Assembly: GCA_046352935.1 (NCBI GenBank) | Contig: JAXMGR010000024.1 | Span: forward strand, 1-43,485 | Source: CAYWMY01 sp046352935 | Lineage (GTDB): Bacteria; Pseudomonadota; Gammaproteobacteria; Steroidobacterales; Steroidobacteraceae | Direction: 5' to 3' | DNA length: 43,485 bases | Shown here: positions 26,687 through 35,225 of the stretch, piece after piece | Numbering within the stretch: position 1 is the stretch's first letter | Layout: every line of letters begins with the position of its first letter | Notes under the pieces: generated by a model | Database searches by the model: none | What the model was told of the DNA's origin: nothing | The model's input: the letters and a program-made list of their open reading frames with translations, nothing else | Translations under genes and position numbers: made by a program

Positions 26687-26703
26687 GACTGACAGCGTCA
26701 GTC
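26687..26703. promoter_or_regulatory. Inverted repeat upstream of secreted lyase
   Basis: GACTGAC-AGC-GTCAGTC, perfect 7-base arms with 3-base loop, starting almost exactly at the transcription start predicted from the neighbouring sigma54-like element. It could be a 5' stem-loop on the mRNA or an operator. Confidence 0.35.
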
Positions 26704-26803
26704 AGCCGACTGCAGCGCGACCTCGCGGTGCAGGGCAGAATCGGAATGTCATCTCGCCGGGCTCGTCAACCGAAGGGGCGACCGGTCAATGAGGAGTGGT
26801 CCT

Positions 26804-27706
26804 ATGGTGCGTGGCATCTCAGTCGCAAGGTTGCTTTCCGCAGCAGTGCTCAGTTCGCTGTCGTGCGTGACTCTTTCCGCAGAAGGCCCCGCCAATCCTC
26901 CCATGGTTTTCAACTCCGGTTTCGAAACGGGCGACCTGAGCAACTGGGGCGTCTCGGGAAGCGCGCCGCAGGTACAGACGACGCTCGTGCGCGAGGGACG
27001 GTACGCAATCAAGTCTGTAGTCGACCGCTACGACACGAGCCAGAAGGTCAACTACCGCACCGAGGTCGTTCCCCGGATTGGGGATATCTCTCCCACGACC
27101 ACGGAGGATGTATGGACCAACCTCGATATGTGGTACGGATTCAGTGTCTACCTGCCAACCAGCCATACATCGGACCGTGGCTACGAGATCGTCGCTCAGT
27201 GGCACGACGTGCCCGATCCGAACGAACCGTCGCGTAACCCGATCGTTGCATTCTGGGTCAACAACAACGTCTGGTCGGTGTCCAACATCTGGGACGCGGA
27301 TCCCATGACGACGTACACAGTGGACAGCAACGGCGGTAAGGACTGGAGCTACGACGGCAAGTGGTCGTATCAGATGGGGAGTATCGAACTGGGGAAGTGG
27401 ACCGACTTCGTGGTCCACGTACGCTGGTCGTGGACGAACACCGGCGTGCTCCAGATCTGGAAGAACGGTGTACTCATGGTGGACCAGCAGAACAAGCCGA
27501 ACTGCTTCAATGATCAGAAGATGCCATTCTTCAAGATGGGGATGTACAAGGGCTGGGTCGACGACGTCGGGGCCGCCACGAAGCGCGAGGTCTATCACGA
27601 CGCGTTCAAGATGGCTGTCGGGCCGGGCGTCACTTACAAGGACGTTGCGCCAGGTGGCGGGACCATCAAAGCGCCCGCTGCTCCGACCAGTCTGCAAGTG
27701 AAGTAG
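26804..27706 (+). CDS. Secreted polysaccharide lyase (heparin lyase/PL20-like jelly roll)
   Basis: 300 residues. The start is fixed by GAGGAG (26791-26796) seven bases ahead of the ATG at 26804; an ATG at 26789 is too early. A signal peptide (VARLLSAAVLSSLSCVTLSA) is followed by one beta-jelly-roll: FNSGFETGDLSNWGV, NYRTEVVPR, a conserved YEIVAQWHDVPDP strand, WSYQMGSIELGKWTDFVVHV and PFFKMGMYKGW. This pattern is that of the Polysacc_lyase family that includes glucuronan lyase (PL20). It should cut a uronate polymer in the periplasm or outside. With an AlgD-type gene and a Wzy system, an AlgL-like trimming or clearing role is likely. Its own leader suggests separate control. Confidence 0.82.
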   Translation: MVRGISVARLLSAAVLSSLSCVTLSAEGPANPPMVFNSGFETGDLSNWGVSGSAPQVQTTLVREGRYAIKSVVDRYDTSQKVNYRTEVVPRIGDISPTTTEDVWTNLDMWYGFSVYLPTSHTSDRGYEIVAQWHDVPDPNEPSRNPIVAFWVNNNVWSVSNIWDADPMTTYTVDSNGGKDWSYDGKWSYQMGSIELGKWTDFVVHVRWSWTNTGVLQIWKNGVLMVDQQNKPNCFNDQKMPFFKMGMYKGWVDDVGAATKREVYHDAFKMAVGPGVTYKDVAPGGGTIKAPAAPTSLQVK

Positions 27707-27731
27707 CCGCCGACCATCAATGGCTCTCGAC

Positions 27732-27774
27732 GACCTGCAGTTGGGACGATGAACACCGATTCTGGCTGCAGGTC
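27732..27774. terminator. Candidate bidirectional stem-loop between convergent genes
   Basis: GACCTGCAG (27732-27740) and CTGCAGGTC (27766-27774), 9 bp, 25-base loop, in the 97-base gap between the secreted lyase and a convergent GT4. No U-run on either side; assignment rests on position. Confidence 0.3.
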
Positions 27775-27803
27775 ATGTCGGGAAACCCGGAGCGACCACA
27801 GCC

Positions 27804-29153
27804 TCATGTTGCCGGGGAGTCGAAGTTTCCTCTATCGCTTACTCGCGCCAGCACTTCATCGAGTGCCTCACCAAAGCTTCTCAGCGATTTTGCCCTCCTG
27901 TCCGCTGTCGCGAGTGCTCCGAGTGAAAGCCTCCTTCTGAGATCGGAGTCGTCCAGGGCCAGCTCGATCTTTCTCCTCAGATCCGTGACCGAGTTGACAT
28001 CGAACAGGAGGCCGTCGATTCCATCCCGGATCATGAATGGGAAGGGACCTGCCGCCGGCCCGATTATCGGCAGACCGATGGCCTGGCCCTCCAGGCCCAC
28101 CATCGGCCATCCCTCCAGGCCGTGCCGGGTTGGAGCGACGAGAACCGTTGCCGACTTGAGACGCACGCCGATCTGACTGTGCGGGATCCTGCCAGCGAAC
28201 TCGACTCGCGATGACAGCCCTGCCTTGTGCACGGTCTGTTGCAGCGCTGATGTTGCACGTCCGCCTCCGACGTACACTAGATCGACATCTGCGCGCGCGT
28301 TGAGAATCGGGATGCACGCTTCGAAAAGATCGAACACACCCTTTGAGGCCTCGATCCGTCCCAGAAAAAAGATTCGCAGCCGCTGTCCGTCCACTGGTAT
28401 CCGCGCGGTGTTCGACGCCTGGCGCATTTCACTCAGCACGTCATCGAGAAGAATGTCGAACTCCACTATTCGCGAGTCCAGTACGCCAATACTTGTGAGT
28501 TGCTGGTGCGTGAATGGGCCATGGCACACTATGGCGACGGCTCTGCGGATCACGAATCCATCAATCTTCGCAGTGAGTCGCCTGCGCCAGCTGTCTCCGG
28601 GCACAAGGATCGCTCGCTGGCGTGAGTGAACAAATCGTGCACGTGTCAATCGGCACGCCAGGAACGCGGCCCACAATGTCCAACCGTCACGCACGCAGAT
28701 CACGATCTGCGGACGGAACGCAATCAGCCGCATGAATATGCGCGCGGCAACATATGCCTCCATCAGCATGTTGTCGCACCGGAAACTTAGAGCCTCGACG
28801 GAGCCGAGATTGAGGCGCTCATCTGTTGGGACACCGCGCAGCAGGGAAACAAGCAACGCCGGACTGCCGCAGATCCGCTGCAAGAACGTGCCGGAAAACG
28901 TCTCAGGGCCGCCGGGTGCGACATTCTGCGGGGCCGGACCGAACCTCCGCAGCTCCTCGACGACGTTTCCAGACTTGATATATGCATATCTCATTGTTAC
29001 GGAGGCCTCTGCTCCTGCGATCAGATGCGCATCAGGGAAAAGGGAGTGGAACGATCGGTTGGAATCGTCTCTTCTCGGTACCTCGTCGTCAATCGCCGAT
29101 CGGACCCAGGCGAGGGAACCAGCAATGGCCGTTATCGATACACCGGCATGCAC
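27804..29153 (-). CDS. GT4 family glycosyltransferase, N-terminus uncertain
   Basis: Up to 449 residues from a GTG at 29153. The donor half is clear: LRIFFLGRIEASKGVFDLFEA, LVYVGGGRATSALQ, VEFAGRIPHSQIGVRL, and APTRHGLEGWPMVGLEGQAIGLPIIG, with E-x-x-x-P in the donor loop. The N-terminus is atypical: TAIAGSLAWVR appears almost at once, and just upstream in another frame (29254-29135) lies IDLVFVVVGGRAPPCMPVY, which looks like the missing first GT4 strand and loop. A one-base shift near 29140 would join them. The gene is visibly less GC-rich than its neighbours, suggesting separate origin. It follows the beta-propeller gene on the same strand. Confidence 0.72.
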   Translation of the reverse strand: MHAGVSITAIAGSLAWVRSAIDDEVPRRDDSNRSFHSLFPDAHLIAGAEASVTMRYAYIKSGNVVEELRRFGPAPQNVAPGGPETFSGTFLQRICGSPALLVSLLRGVPTDERLNLGSVEALSFRCDNMLMEAYVAARIFMRLIAFRPQIVICVRDGWTLWAAFLACRLTRARFVHSRQRAILVPGDSWRRRLTAKIDGFVIRRAVAIVCHGPFTHQQLTSIGVLDSRIVEFDILLDDVLSEMRQASNTARIPVDGQRLRIFFLGRIEASKGVFDLFEACIPILNARADVDLVYVGGGRATSALQQTVHKAGLSSRVEFAGRIPHSQIGVRLKSATVLVAPTRHGLEGWPMVGLEGQAIGLPIIGPAAGPFPFMIRDGIDGLLFDVNSVTDLRRKIELALDDSDLRRRLSLGALATADRRAKSLRSFGEALDEVLARVSDRGNFDSPAT

Positions 29154-29313
29154 GGCGGGGCTCGCCCACCGACGACAACAAACACCAAGTCAATAGTGAT
29201 GTGTCGCTGCGGCGGCACGGTGTGGACCAGCGCGCGTCGAAGATCTCCGCGGCGCATTGTTCGGTGTTCATTCCCAGCCGTCGACAACTGATCTGGCCAA
29301 TTACGGAAAGCAG

Positions 29314-30345
29314 TTACTCCCTCAGTGCCGGCCCCCGCTGGAGTGATCGCCGGACAATCTCCCATGCGCTCCGTCCACGCAGGACCGTTGTGAGTCGCGA
29401 CGCTCCTTTCCGCCAGTTGACAATCCTCCGGACGTTATTGCCGTCCACGCATGCAATCCAGTTGCCCGCGTCCGTTTGATGAGCATCGAGGTGGTGCATA
29501 CCGTTGGCATTCCAGCCTATGCCGGTAGCCCGGAGGATCGGGCGGTCGGAGATCTCGTGCTCCGAATAGACGGACGTCGTCATCTCGTCGATCTGGACGG
29601 CACGAAGCGCGCTGCCGTATCCGCGGGTGTCGTCCTGTGCATACCGCAGGAGACGCCCTTGGAAGCGAACGATCCGGCCTGCTGGTCGCGACAAGGTCTT
29701 GCTGTTGGTGACGATCGGGCTTGACGGATGCGCAGTCCAGGGGCCAGTCGGGTCCGGCGCGTAGTAGAGCGACAGCGAGTAGTCTCGCTGGTATGCGAAC
29801 AGCCACCAACAGCCGTCATGCCTCACGAGCGTCGAATCCGCGTAAGGGCCCGTCAGCAGCTCGCATGCAAACGTCCACTCATCTGGAAACCGGGTTGCGC
29901 GATACAGGCGGACTGCTGACGCGGCGCGTGTCTCGGGCAGCATGTAGTACGTGCCGTTCCACTCGAATACCTGCGGATAGGACAGGTGGAATGGCTCTCG
30001 CAGGACGACGCCCTGGTACTGCCAGCGGATGGCATCGGGGCTGGTCGCCAGCGCAATTTCTCCACGCCTTGATGCCTCGTTGAAGATCTCGAGGAACATG
30101 TACCAGCGGCCGTCCTCCCGCAACATGAACGGATCCGCGACGAACCGGGCCGGAGCGTCGGTCACGTCCTTCGCCGCAAGAACAGGGTGACAATCGAGCG
30201 ACGGATGAGGTCTTAGGTGCAAGGGGTCGGGGCCGGCATAGATGCTGATTGCCCAGCCGTCGCGGTCACCGACGCTCAAGTGGTACCACGCGGCCACGAG
30301 AAGTGAGATCGCCACGCCGAGTATCGCCAGCAGAGTCACGGCCAT
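29314..30345 (-). CDS. Membrane-anchored five-bladed beta-propeller (GINT1 N-terminal-like / GH43-like fold)
   Basis: 343 residues from the ATG at 30345; the frame is open further upstream but overlaps the space after the previous gene. One N-terminal membrane helix (VTLLAILGVAISLLVAAWY) is followed by repeated propeller blades: ADPFMLREDGRWYMFLEIF, YPQVFEWNGTYYMLPETR, DSTLVRHDGCWWLFAYQRD and KTLSRPAGRIVRFQGRLLRY. This is the pattern of the domain found at the N-terminus of glucosamine inositolphosphorylceramide transferase 1 and related bacterial EPS proteins, distantly like GH43/GH62 propellers. Biochemical role unknown; sugar binding or transfer at the periplasmic face is a guess. The conserved Asp of the first blade (ADPF) is present. 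It lies between a BioF2-like GNAT and a GT4. Confidence 0.65.
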   Translation of the reverse strand: MAVTLLAILGVAISLLVAAWYHLSVGDRDGWAISIYAGPDPLHLRPHPSLDCHPVLAAKDVTDAPARFVADPFMLREDGRWYMFLEIFNEASRRGEIALATSPDAIRWQYQGVVLREPFHLSYPQVFEWNGTYYMLPETRAASAVRLYRATRFPDEWTFACELLTGPYADSTLVRHDGCWWLFAYQRDYSLSLYYAPDPTGPWTAHPSSPIVTNSKTLSRPAGRIVRFQGRLLRYAQDDTRGYGSALRAVQIDEMTTSVYSEHEISDRPILRATGIGWNANGMHHLDAHQTDAGNWIACVDGNNVRRIVNWRKGASRLTTVLRGRSAWEIVRRSLQRGPALRE

Positions 30346-30412
30346 GTGATCCTTGCCCCGGTCGGCACCGACGCGATGGAGGCCGCGCGAGTCAGATCTC
30401 TCATCAGGGCGC

Positions 30413-31621
30413 TCACGGCTGGGCGCCCTCCGCACGGGGGGCGCTTGCATCCCGGCGGCCAACGCGTCTGATTCGATTGAAGTGCTTCGTGCCGACTACG
30501 TTGCGAAGCGCTCTCGTGCAGTGCATCCGCGCCCGTAACAGCCAGTCACGGGCGTGGGAATCGGTGACATGCAGTTGCGCGATGTCGCGGACCTGGGTCG
30601 CGAAGCGACTCTTGAACGACTCATCGCCGATTGTGAAGTCGAACTCCACGGCGCGGTCGGCGCATGCGCGCTCGATGAGCACCTTGAGCAGGACCTCGCC
30701 CGGAGAATGCTGCGCCAGTGCCGGGTCGAAGGCAGGCTTGTACCAGGTGAACCGGGCTCCGTCGAAGAAACCGAGGTGTGAAGCGGCGAGCCGGCCATCC
30801 AGGCGTAGCTCGGTATAGCGAAGGCACCCGGTGCCATCGAGATTCTGAACGAGCTTCCGGTAGAACTCGCGATTGGCGTTCTCGAGGAAAAGGCTCGGGT
30901 GATCGGTGTCGGCCCGGCGCCGGACGTGCTGTTCGAAGAAGCCGTCGAGGCGGGGCAGGATGTCGGTGGCGTGAGTGAAGGTTTCGACATGCAGCTGGCC
31001 GAGCTTCTGCAGCCCGCGTTCATGTCGGCGCAGGCTCTTCTTACGCAGTGCCTCCGGAGCGGCATGCATTCCCATCGAGGGAGCGACTTCTGCGCCTCTC
31101 CGGAGCGTGAAGTATCTCGGGGTCAGCCTCAGGAGGCGCGCCATCGTGCCGCTCTCGACCGGAATGCGCTGGAAATTGAAGCAGCGGAATCCCTTGACCG
31201 CTGCCCGGGCAGTATCGAGCAGCGCGGCAGTCGCGAGATCGGCCTGTTCGGTTTCGAGTGCCGTGTCGAGGAGAATGTCCAGATAGTCCGAACGGCCTTT
31301 TCCGACGAACTCGATGATGCCGTGTCGAACGTGAAACGCGGCCGCTGCGATTAGCGCGCCATCGCGCCGGACCTGCGGTATGAGTATCTCTGCATCACCC
31401 GCGTAGACGTCGAGCCACGCGCGGAGCCAGCCTGAACTCAGGAACACGCTATTGGTCGCTGAGCAGGCGAGCAGACGATCCCATTCCCGGGCGAGCGAGG
31501 CGAAACCGCCGACTGAGCGGGTCACGGTGACCTGGAGCCGGGCCGCAGATGGAATCATTCCCGTCGAGGCTGGTTTGCCGTCCTTGGCGCTCCGCTGCGA
31601 CATTTTTGAGATGGCTTCCAC
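30413..31621 (-). CDS. BioF2/CelD-like GNAT acyltransferase
   Basis: 402 residues from a GTG at 31621 with AGGAA five bases upstream; an ATG at 31603 is possible. Tandem GNAT-like lobes: SVFLSSGWLRAWLDVYAGD at the start, then ALRKKSLRRHERGLQKLGQL, FLENANREFYRKLVQNL, and in the C-terminal lobe LAASHLGFFDGARFTWYKPA with SPGEVLLKVLIERA. This is the BioF2-like acetyltransferase (CelD/FemAB-related) pattern. Family members are linked with EPS assembly, but donor (acyl-CoA, acyl carrier or aminoacyl-tRNA) and acceptor are unknown. It is the third such domain in the window, beside those at 1-227 and 208-1974. It heads the minus-strand group and diverges from the SGNH gene at 31859. Confidence 0.78.
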   Translation of the reverse strand: MEAISKMSQRSAKDGKPASTGMIPSAARLQVTVTRSVGGFASLAREWDRLLACSATNSVFLSSGWLRAWLDVYAGDAEILIPQVRRDGALIAAAAFHVRHGIIEFVGKGRSDYLDILLDTALETEQADLATAALLDTARAAVKGFRCFNFQRIPVESGTMARLLRLTPRYFTLRRGAEVAPSMGMHAAPEALRKKSLRRHERGLQKLGQLHVETFTHATDILPRLDGFFEQHVRRRADTDHPSLFLENANREFYRKLVQNLDGTGCLRYTELRLDGRLAASHLGFFDGARFTWYKPAFDPALAQHSPGEVLLKVLIERACADRAVEFDFTIGDESFKSRFATQVRDIAQLHVTDSHARDWLLRARMHCTRALRNVVGTKHFNRIRRVGRRDASAPRAEGAQP

Positions 31622-31858
31622 GGGAATTCCTGACCGACTCGACTATATGTATAAACGCGTGGACATAACAGGCGGCAGGGTTGTCTCGAGGCGCCTGACC
31701 GCCCCTGAATCTGACTCGTTGATGTGACGACATAATGCTGAAGCTGGCGGGAACAAACCGTGTACTGGGTCTCATGGAGCAACGGCTCCCTGTCGAACGC
31801 CCCGGGACCGCTCGAACAGGGGTGAGCCAATGCGGAATTCGCTGCGGTGTGCGGTGAA

Positions 31859-32782
31859 ATGAATCTGGTGCCTTACTGTGGAGACCGCGGGGCCGAGCAT
31901 TGGGCGGACGACCGGCGTCCGCACTCACGGCGGATCTACGCGTCTGACGTGTCGGGCAGCAAGACCTACCTCTTCAATGCGAACGGGTTCCGGGGCGAGG
32001 ATCTCAATGCCGCAGCCGCGTTGCGGGTTTTCGTCTGCGGCGCCAGCTATGCGTTCGGCACCGGCCTGGACTGGGAGGAGACCTGGGGATACCGGATGAA
32101 GGCAAAGCTGGGTCTTCGGCTCGGTATCGAGGCTTCCGGTGTGAATCTGCTCAACTTTTCGCAGAGCCTCGCGTCAGCGAACTACATCACGCGGACCCTG
32201 CTTGCCCAGTGTGATGCCGTCAGGCCCGACCTCGTCGTAGCGGTGTTCTCGGACATGAAAAGGGGCGAGTATTTCGCCGGCGGGGCGCCCGTGGGGGTCC
32301 TGCCCAGACGCTATCCATGGTTCCGACGCTGGCTGGTACTTCGTCCCGGGTGGGCGCGCCGTCTGCGTCGCCTGTTGCCAGGTCCCGGGGACAGACGGGC
32401 GGCGTCCACACGTCTGAAAATGTGGAACCACTATGCGCATCTGTACTCAGCGGAAGGTGCGTTCGTGAACACCCTGTCCAACGTGCTCCTGCTGCAGTCA
32501 TTCTGTCGCGCGCGGGGAATCGATTGTCTGATCAGCTGGGTCCAGCGCCGGCATCTGCAGGATCCACGGTTTCTCGGGAATCCGGTCATCGCACCACTGA
32601 TGCAGTTGATCGACCACGATCGCTTCTGTTCATTTTCGATCGTTGACGCCGATGTCTGTGTCGACACGGCGGCCGACGGGATACATCCTGGCACTGCGTC
32701 GAACGAGGCCTTTGCCGAGAGACTGGTCGAGTCTTATATGCGGATCCGCAATGCGCCCGCCAATGGAATGAGTAGCCCATGA
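31859..32782 (+). CDS. SGNH/GDSL-like hydrolase or O-acyl-modifying protein
   Basis: 307 residues. The N-terminus has the YLFNANGFRGEDL lead-in used by EPS-linked SGNH proteins, block I is FVCGASYAFGTGLD (nucleophile Ser in GAS rather than GDS), NLLNFSQSLAS supplies the later Asn block, and DGIHPG near the C-terminus gives the catalytic Asp-His pair. No signal peptide is seen. SGNH proteins in EPS loci remove or transfer O-acetyl groups. The start is the ATG at 31859; a GTG 12 bases earlier is in frame. The 237-base divergent gap upstream includes an AT-rich TATACATATA stretch (31641-31655, minus strand) that could hold a promoter for the GNAT gene. It overlaps the ATP-grasp gene by ATGA. Confidence 0.7.
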   Translation: MNLVPYCGDRGAEHWADDRRPHSRRIYASDVSGSKTYLFNANGFRGEDLNAAAALRVFVCGASYAFGTGLDWEETWGYRMKAKLGLRLGIEASGVNLLNFSQSLASANYITRTLLAQCDAVRPDLVVAVFSDMKRGEYFAGGAPVGVLPRRYPWFRRWLVLRPGWARRLRRLLPGPGDRRAASTRLKMWNHYAHLYSAEGAFVNTLSNVLLLQSFCRARGIDCLISWVQRRHLQDPRFLGNPVIAPLMQLIDHDRFCSFSIVDADVCVDTAADGIHPGTASNEAFAERLVESYMRIRNAPANGMSSP

Positions 32783-34014
32783 AGTCAACGGAAGTCGGTC
32801 CGCCGGTTGTCATTTTCGGTGCGACGGAAATGGCTCTCGCGGCTGCGCGCAGCCTCGCCCGCCGTGGCGTTCGGGTCTATGCGGTGCACTTTGCGCCGAA
32901 GAAGCCGCTGGCCGCGTATTCCCGCTGTCTGACCTATGTACAGGGTCCTGATCTGGATCGGGACGAGGTTGTGCTGGACTTCCTGCTGACGTTCGGGCGG
33001 CGATTCAGGGACCGACCGGTGCTCATGCCCGCGCAGGACCATGCGGTGCTGTTCATGCATCGCCATCGCGTTGCGCTGCGCGAGCAGTACCGGCTCTACG
33101 TCTGGGAGTCTGATGAGCTTGCGGAAAGCGGTTCGAAGTGCGGTCTTCGGGGCGTCGCCGAGCGATACCAGCTACCGGTGCCGAAGACGGTGGCACCACG
33201 GAACCGCGATGATCTGGAAGAGGGAATCCGTCAGCTCACCTTCCCATGCATCGTGAAACCCGAGTTCACGATGCAATGGTGGAACCCGGCTGCAAAGGAG
33301 CTTGGGCTCAGCAGGAAGGCAATACGTGTGGACGATGGCGGTGAGCTGCGGGAGCTCTTCGGAAGGACCGAAAAGCTCGGTTCGAGGGTCGTGATCCAGC
33401 AGATGGTCGTGGGGCCTGACGACGGTCACATGAGCTACACGGCCTTCGTCACGCCGCAGGGGCGGATCGCCGCGGAACTCGTTGCGCGGAAGCTGCGCAT
33501 CCATCCACCGAGATTCGGCGTAGGTTGCTATCTCGAGGCGGCGGAGATCGACGATGCCCGACGCGTGGGGCGCGAGATCATCGAGCGCCTTGGATTTCGC
33601 GGCTTCACCTCCCTGCAGTTCAAGCGGGACGAGCGTGACGGTCGGCTCTATCTGATCGAGATCAACCTTCGTTTCCCGATCTGGATCGGACTACCCATTG
33701 CCTGCGGCGTCGACTATCCGTGGTACTACTACGAGACCTGCCTCGGCCACCCCGTCGAGACACCAGAACACATCCGCTTTGGCACCCGGTGGATCGACCT
33801 CCACAAGGACATCCAGTCGATGCGCGTGTATGCCCGCGAGGGAACCTGGACATGGTCTCAGTGGGTTCTCGGGCTCCTGCGGCGCCCTGTGCCCCTCCTG
33901 TTCCGCTGGGATGATCCGATGCCTGCGTTGTTGAGCATGGCCGAGCGCTACCTTCGCAGGACGCCGTCCGATCGCAATCGAGAAAGCCGCATCGAGTCGG
34001 GCGTTTCGGCGTAG
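32779..34014 (+). CDS. ATP-grasp ligase
   Basis: 411 residues. The N-terminal Rossmann-like preATP-grasp domain (VVIFGATEMALAAARSLARRG) is followed by the ATP-grasp fold: FPCIVKPEFTMQWW with the ATP-binding lysine, VVIQQMVVGPDDGHMSYTAFV, GFTSLQFKRDERDGRLYLIEINLR with the Glu-x-Asn metal ligands, then a GVDYPWYYYETCLG helix. Such enzymes activate a carboxylate as acyl-phosphate and join it to an amine or similar nucleophile. In a cluster making uronic acids, amidation or amino-acid attachment to a sugar carboxylate is a plausible but unproven role. The start overlaps the upstream SGNH stop, and the next SGNH gene follows after 3 bases. Confidence 0.8.
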   Translation: MKSTEVGPPVVIFGATEMALAAARSLARRGVRVYAVHFAPKKPLAAYSRCLTYVQGPDLDRDEVVLDFLLTFGRRFRDRPVLMPAQDHAVLFMHRHRVALREQYRLYVWESDELAESGSKCGLRGVAERYQLPVPKTVAPRNRDDLEEGIRQLTFPCIVKPEFTMQWWNPAAKELGLSRKAIRVDDGGELRELFGRTEKLGSRVVIQQMVVGPDDGHMSYTAFVTPQGRIAAELVARKLRIHPPRFGVGCYLEAAEIDDARRVGREIIERLGFRGFTSLQFKRDERDGRLYLIEINLRFPIWIGLPIACGVDYPWYYYETCLGHPVETPEHIRFGTRWIDLHKDIQSMRVYAREGTWTWSQWVLGLLRRPVPLLFRWDDPMPALLSMAERYLRRTPSDRNRESRIESGVSA

Positions 34015-34017
34015 GTC

Positions 34018-35139
34018 ATGAAGAGGGGGCTGACTCAGGCGGCGGCTGCCGCTGCCGCGATCGCGATTTTGATCGGCGCAGGCGAATGGGCATTCCGGTC
34101 ATTTCCGGGAATCATGCTGCCCGAGTGGGAACTCCGCCGACACCACGATCAGCTCGATTCCTACGGGCTCGACAGTGTTCCTGATTCCGATGTCGGCTTC
34201 CTCCCGAGACCGAACCAGCAGGCGCGGATCCGTACCGATGATTTCGACTATCTGCTGCGAACGGACAGCAGGGGATTTTTCAATGCAGAGCCCCGGGCTT
34301 CGGCTGCTGACGTGGTCGTGCTCGGTGACTCCCTCGTGGAAGGAGAGGGGGTTGACCTCGAACGTGGATTTCCTGCTCTCCTGGGACAGCGGTTGAGTGG
34401 AGCGAGGGTCGTCAATCTGGCAGTGACGGCCGCGGGACCGGAGCGCCAGTATCGGATCTACAGGCGCTTCGGCCGGGAGCTGCATCCGCGGCTGGTCATC
34501 GCCGGCCTGTACCTCGCGAGTGACCTGGAGAACGACGAAACCTTCAATGCATGGCTGCGCGAGGGCCGGGGCTCGCAGTATGAAAAGTTCCGCCGCCACG
34601 GAGGTGTCGAGGCCCCGGCAGCGAAGAAGAGGGCAACTCTGCGGCGATGGCTCCAGCGCGAGTCCTGGCTGTACGGAAATGTCCTCGAACGGCTGCGGAG
34701 AATGGTCGGTCGTTCACGGCCACCTCAGGAGGTTTACCGCTTCCCGAGCGGTGAGGAGGTCCTGTTCGACAGCAAGGCGCTGGCTTTTGCTCTGAATCGC
34801 GGTGATGGGTCGACACCACGGGTGGAGGCGGCGACCCGGTCTGTCGCAAGACTGAAGGCAGTTGTCGAGGATGGCGGTGCGAGGCTCATCGTCGTGCTCA
34901 TCCCGAGCAAGGAAGAGCTGTTCGCATCCGGAGTCGGGCCATCGGGTCCTCCGGAGGTCGTCGAGCTGCGGCGCAGACTCGCGGAGTCGGGAGTGGAAGT
35001 TCTTGATCTTTACCCATCATTGCGTTCCGCCGGCGGTCGGGCCGCGCCGTACTTCCGGCGCAACATCCATCTGAGCCGCTTCGGCCACGCTGTGGTAGCG
35101 GACGAGATCAGCTCGTACCTGCAAGAGAAGCCACGCTGA
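34018..35139 (+). CDS. Membrane-anchored SGNH-like protein
   Basis: 373 residues. One N-terminal signal anchor (AAAAAAAIAILIGAGEWAF) and a periplasmic SGNH domain: LLRTDSRGFFNAEP, block I VVLGDSLVEGEGVD with the catalytic Ser, NLAVTAAGPERQYRIY, and a C-terminal NIHLSRFGHAVVA with the His. The layout resembles AlgX/AlgJ-like and WssF-like proteins that take part in O-acetylation of exported polysaccharides, though similarity is limited to the SGNH blocks. It sits between the ATP-grasp gene and an acyltransferase-3 O-acetyltransferase, so a joint role in polymer acylation or deacylation is likely. Confidence 0.72.
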   Translation: MKRGLTQAAAAAAAIAILIGAGEWAFRSFPGIMLPEWELRRHHDQLDSYGLDSVPDSDVGFLPRPNQQARIRTDDFDYLLRTDSRGFFNAEPRASAADVVVLGDSLVEGEGVDLERGFPALLGQRLSGARVVNLAVTAAGPERQYRIYRRFGRELHPRLVIAGLYLASDLENDETFNAWLREGRGSQYEKFRRHGGVEAPAAKKRATLRRWLQRESWLYGNVLERLRRMVGRSRPPQEVYRFPSGEEVLFDSKALAFALNRGDGSTPRVEAATRSVARLKAVVEDGGARLIVVLIPSKEELFASGVGPSGPPEVVELRRRLAESGVEVLDLYPSLRSAGGRAAPYFRRNIHLSRFGHAVVADEISSYLQEKPR

Positions 35140-35225
35140 TTCCTCGCGGACTGAGTTGAACGGGTGAGGATTCCGTGTTCTGAGTCGTGTGTCGAGGCGA
35201 ACGCTTGCGTGGCATTTCCGTGATA

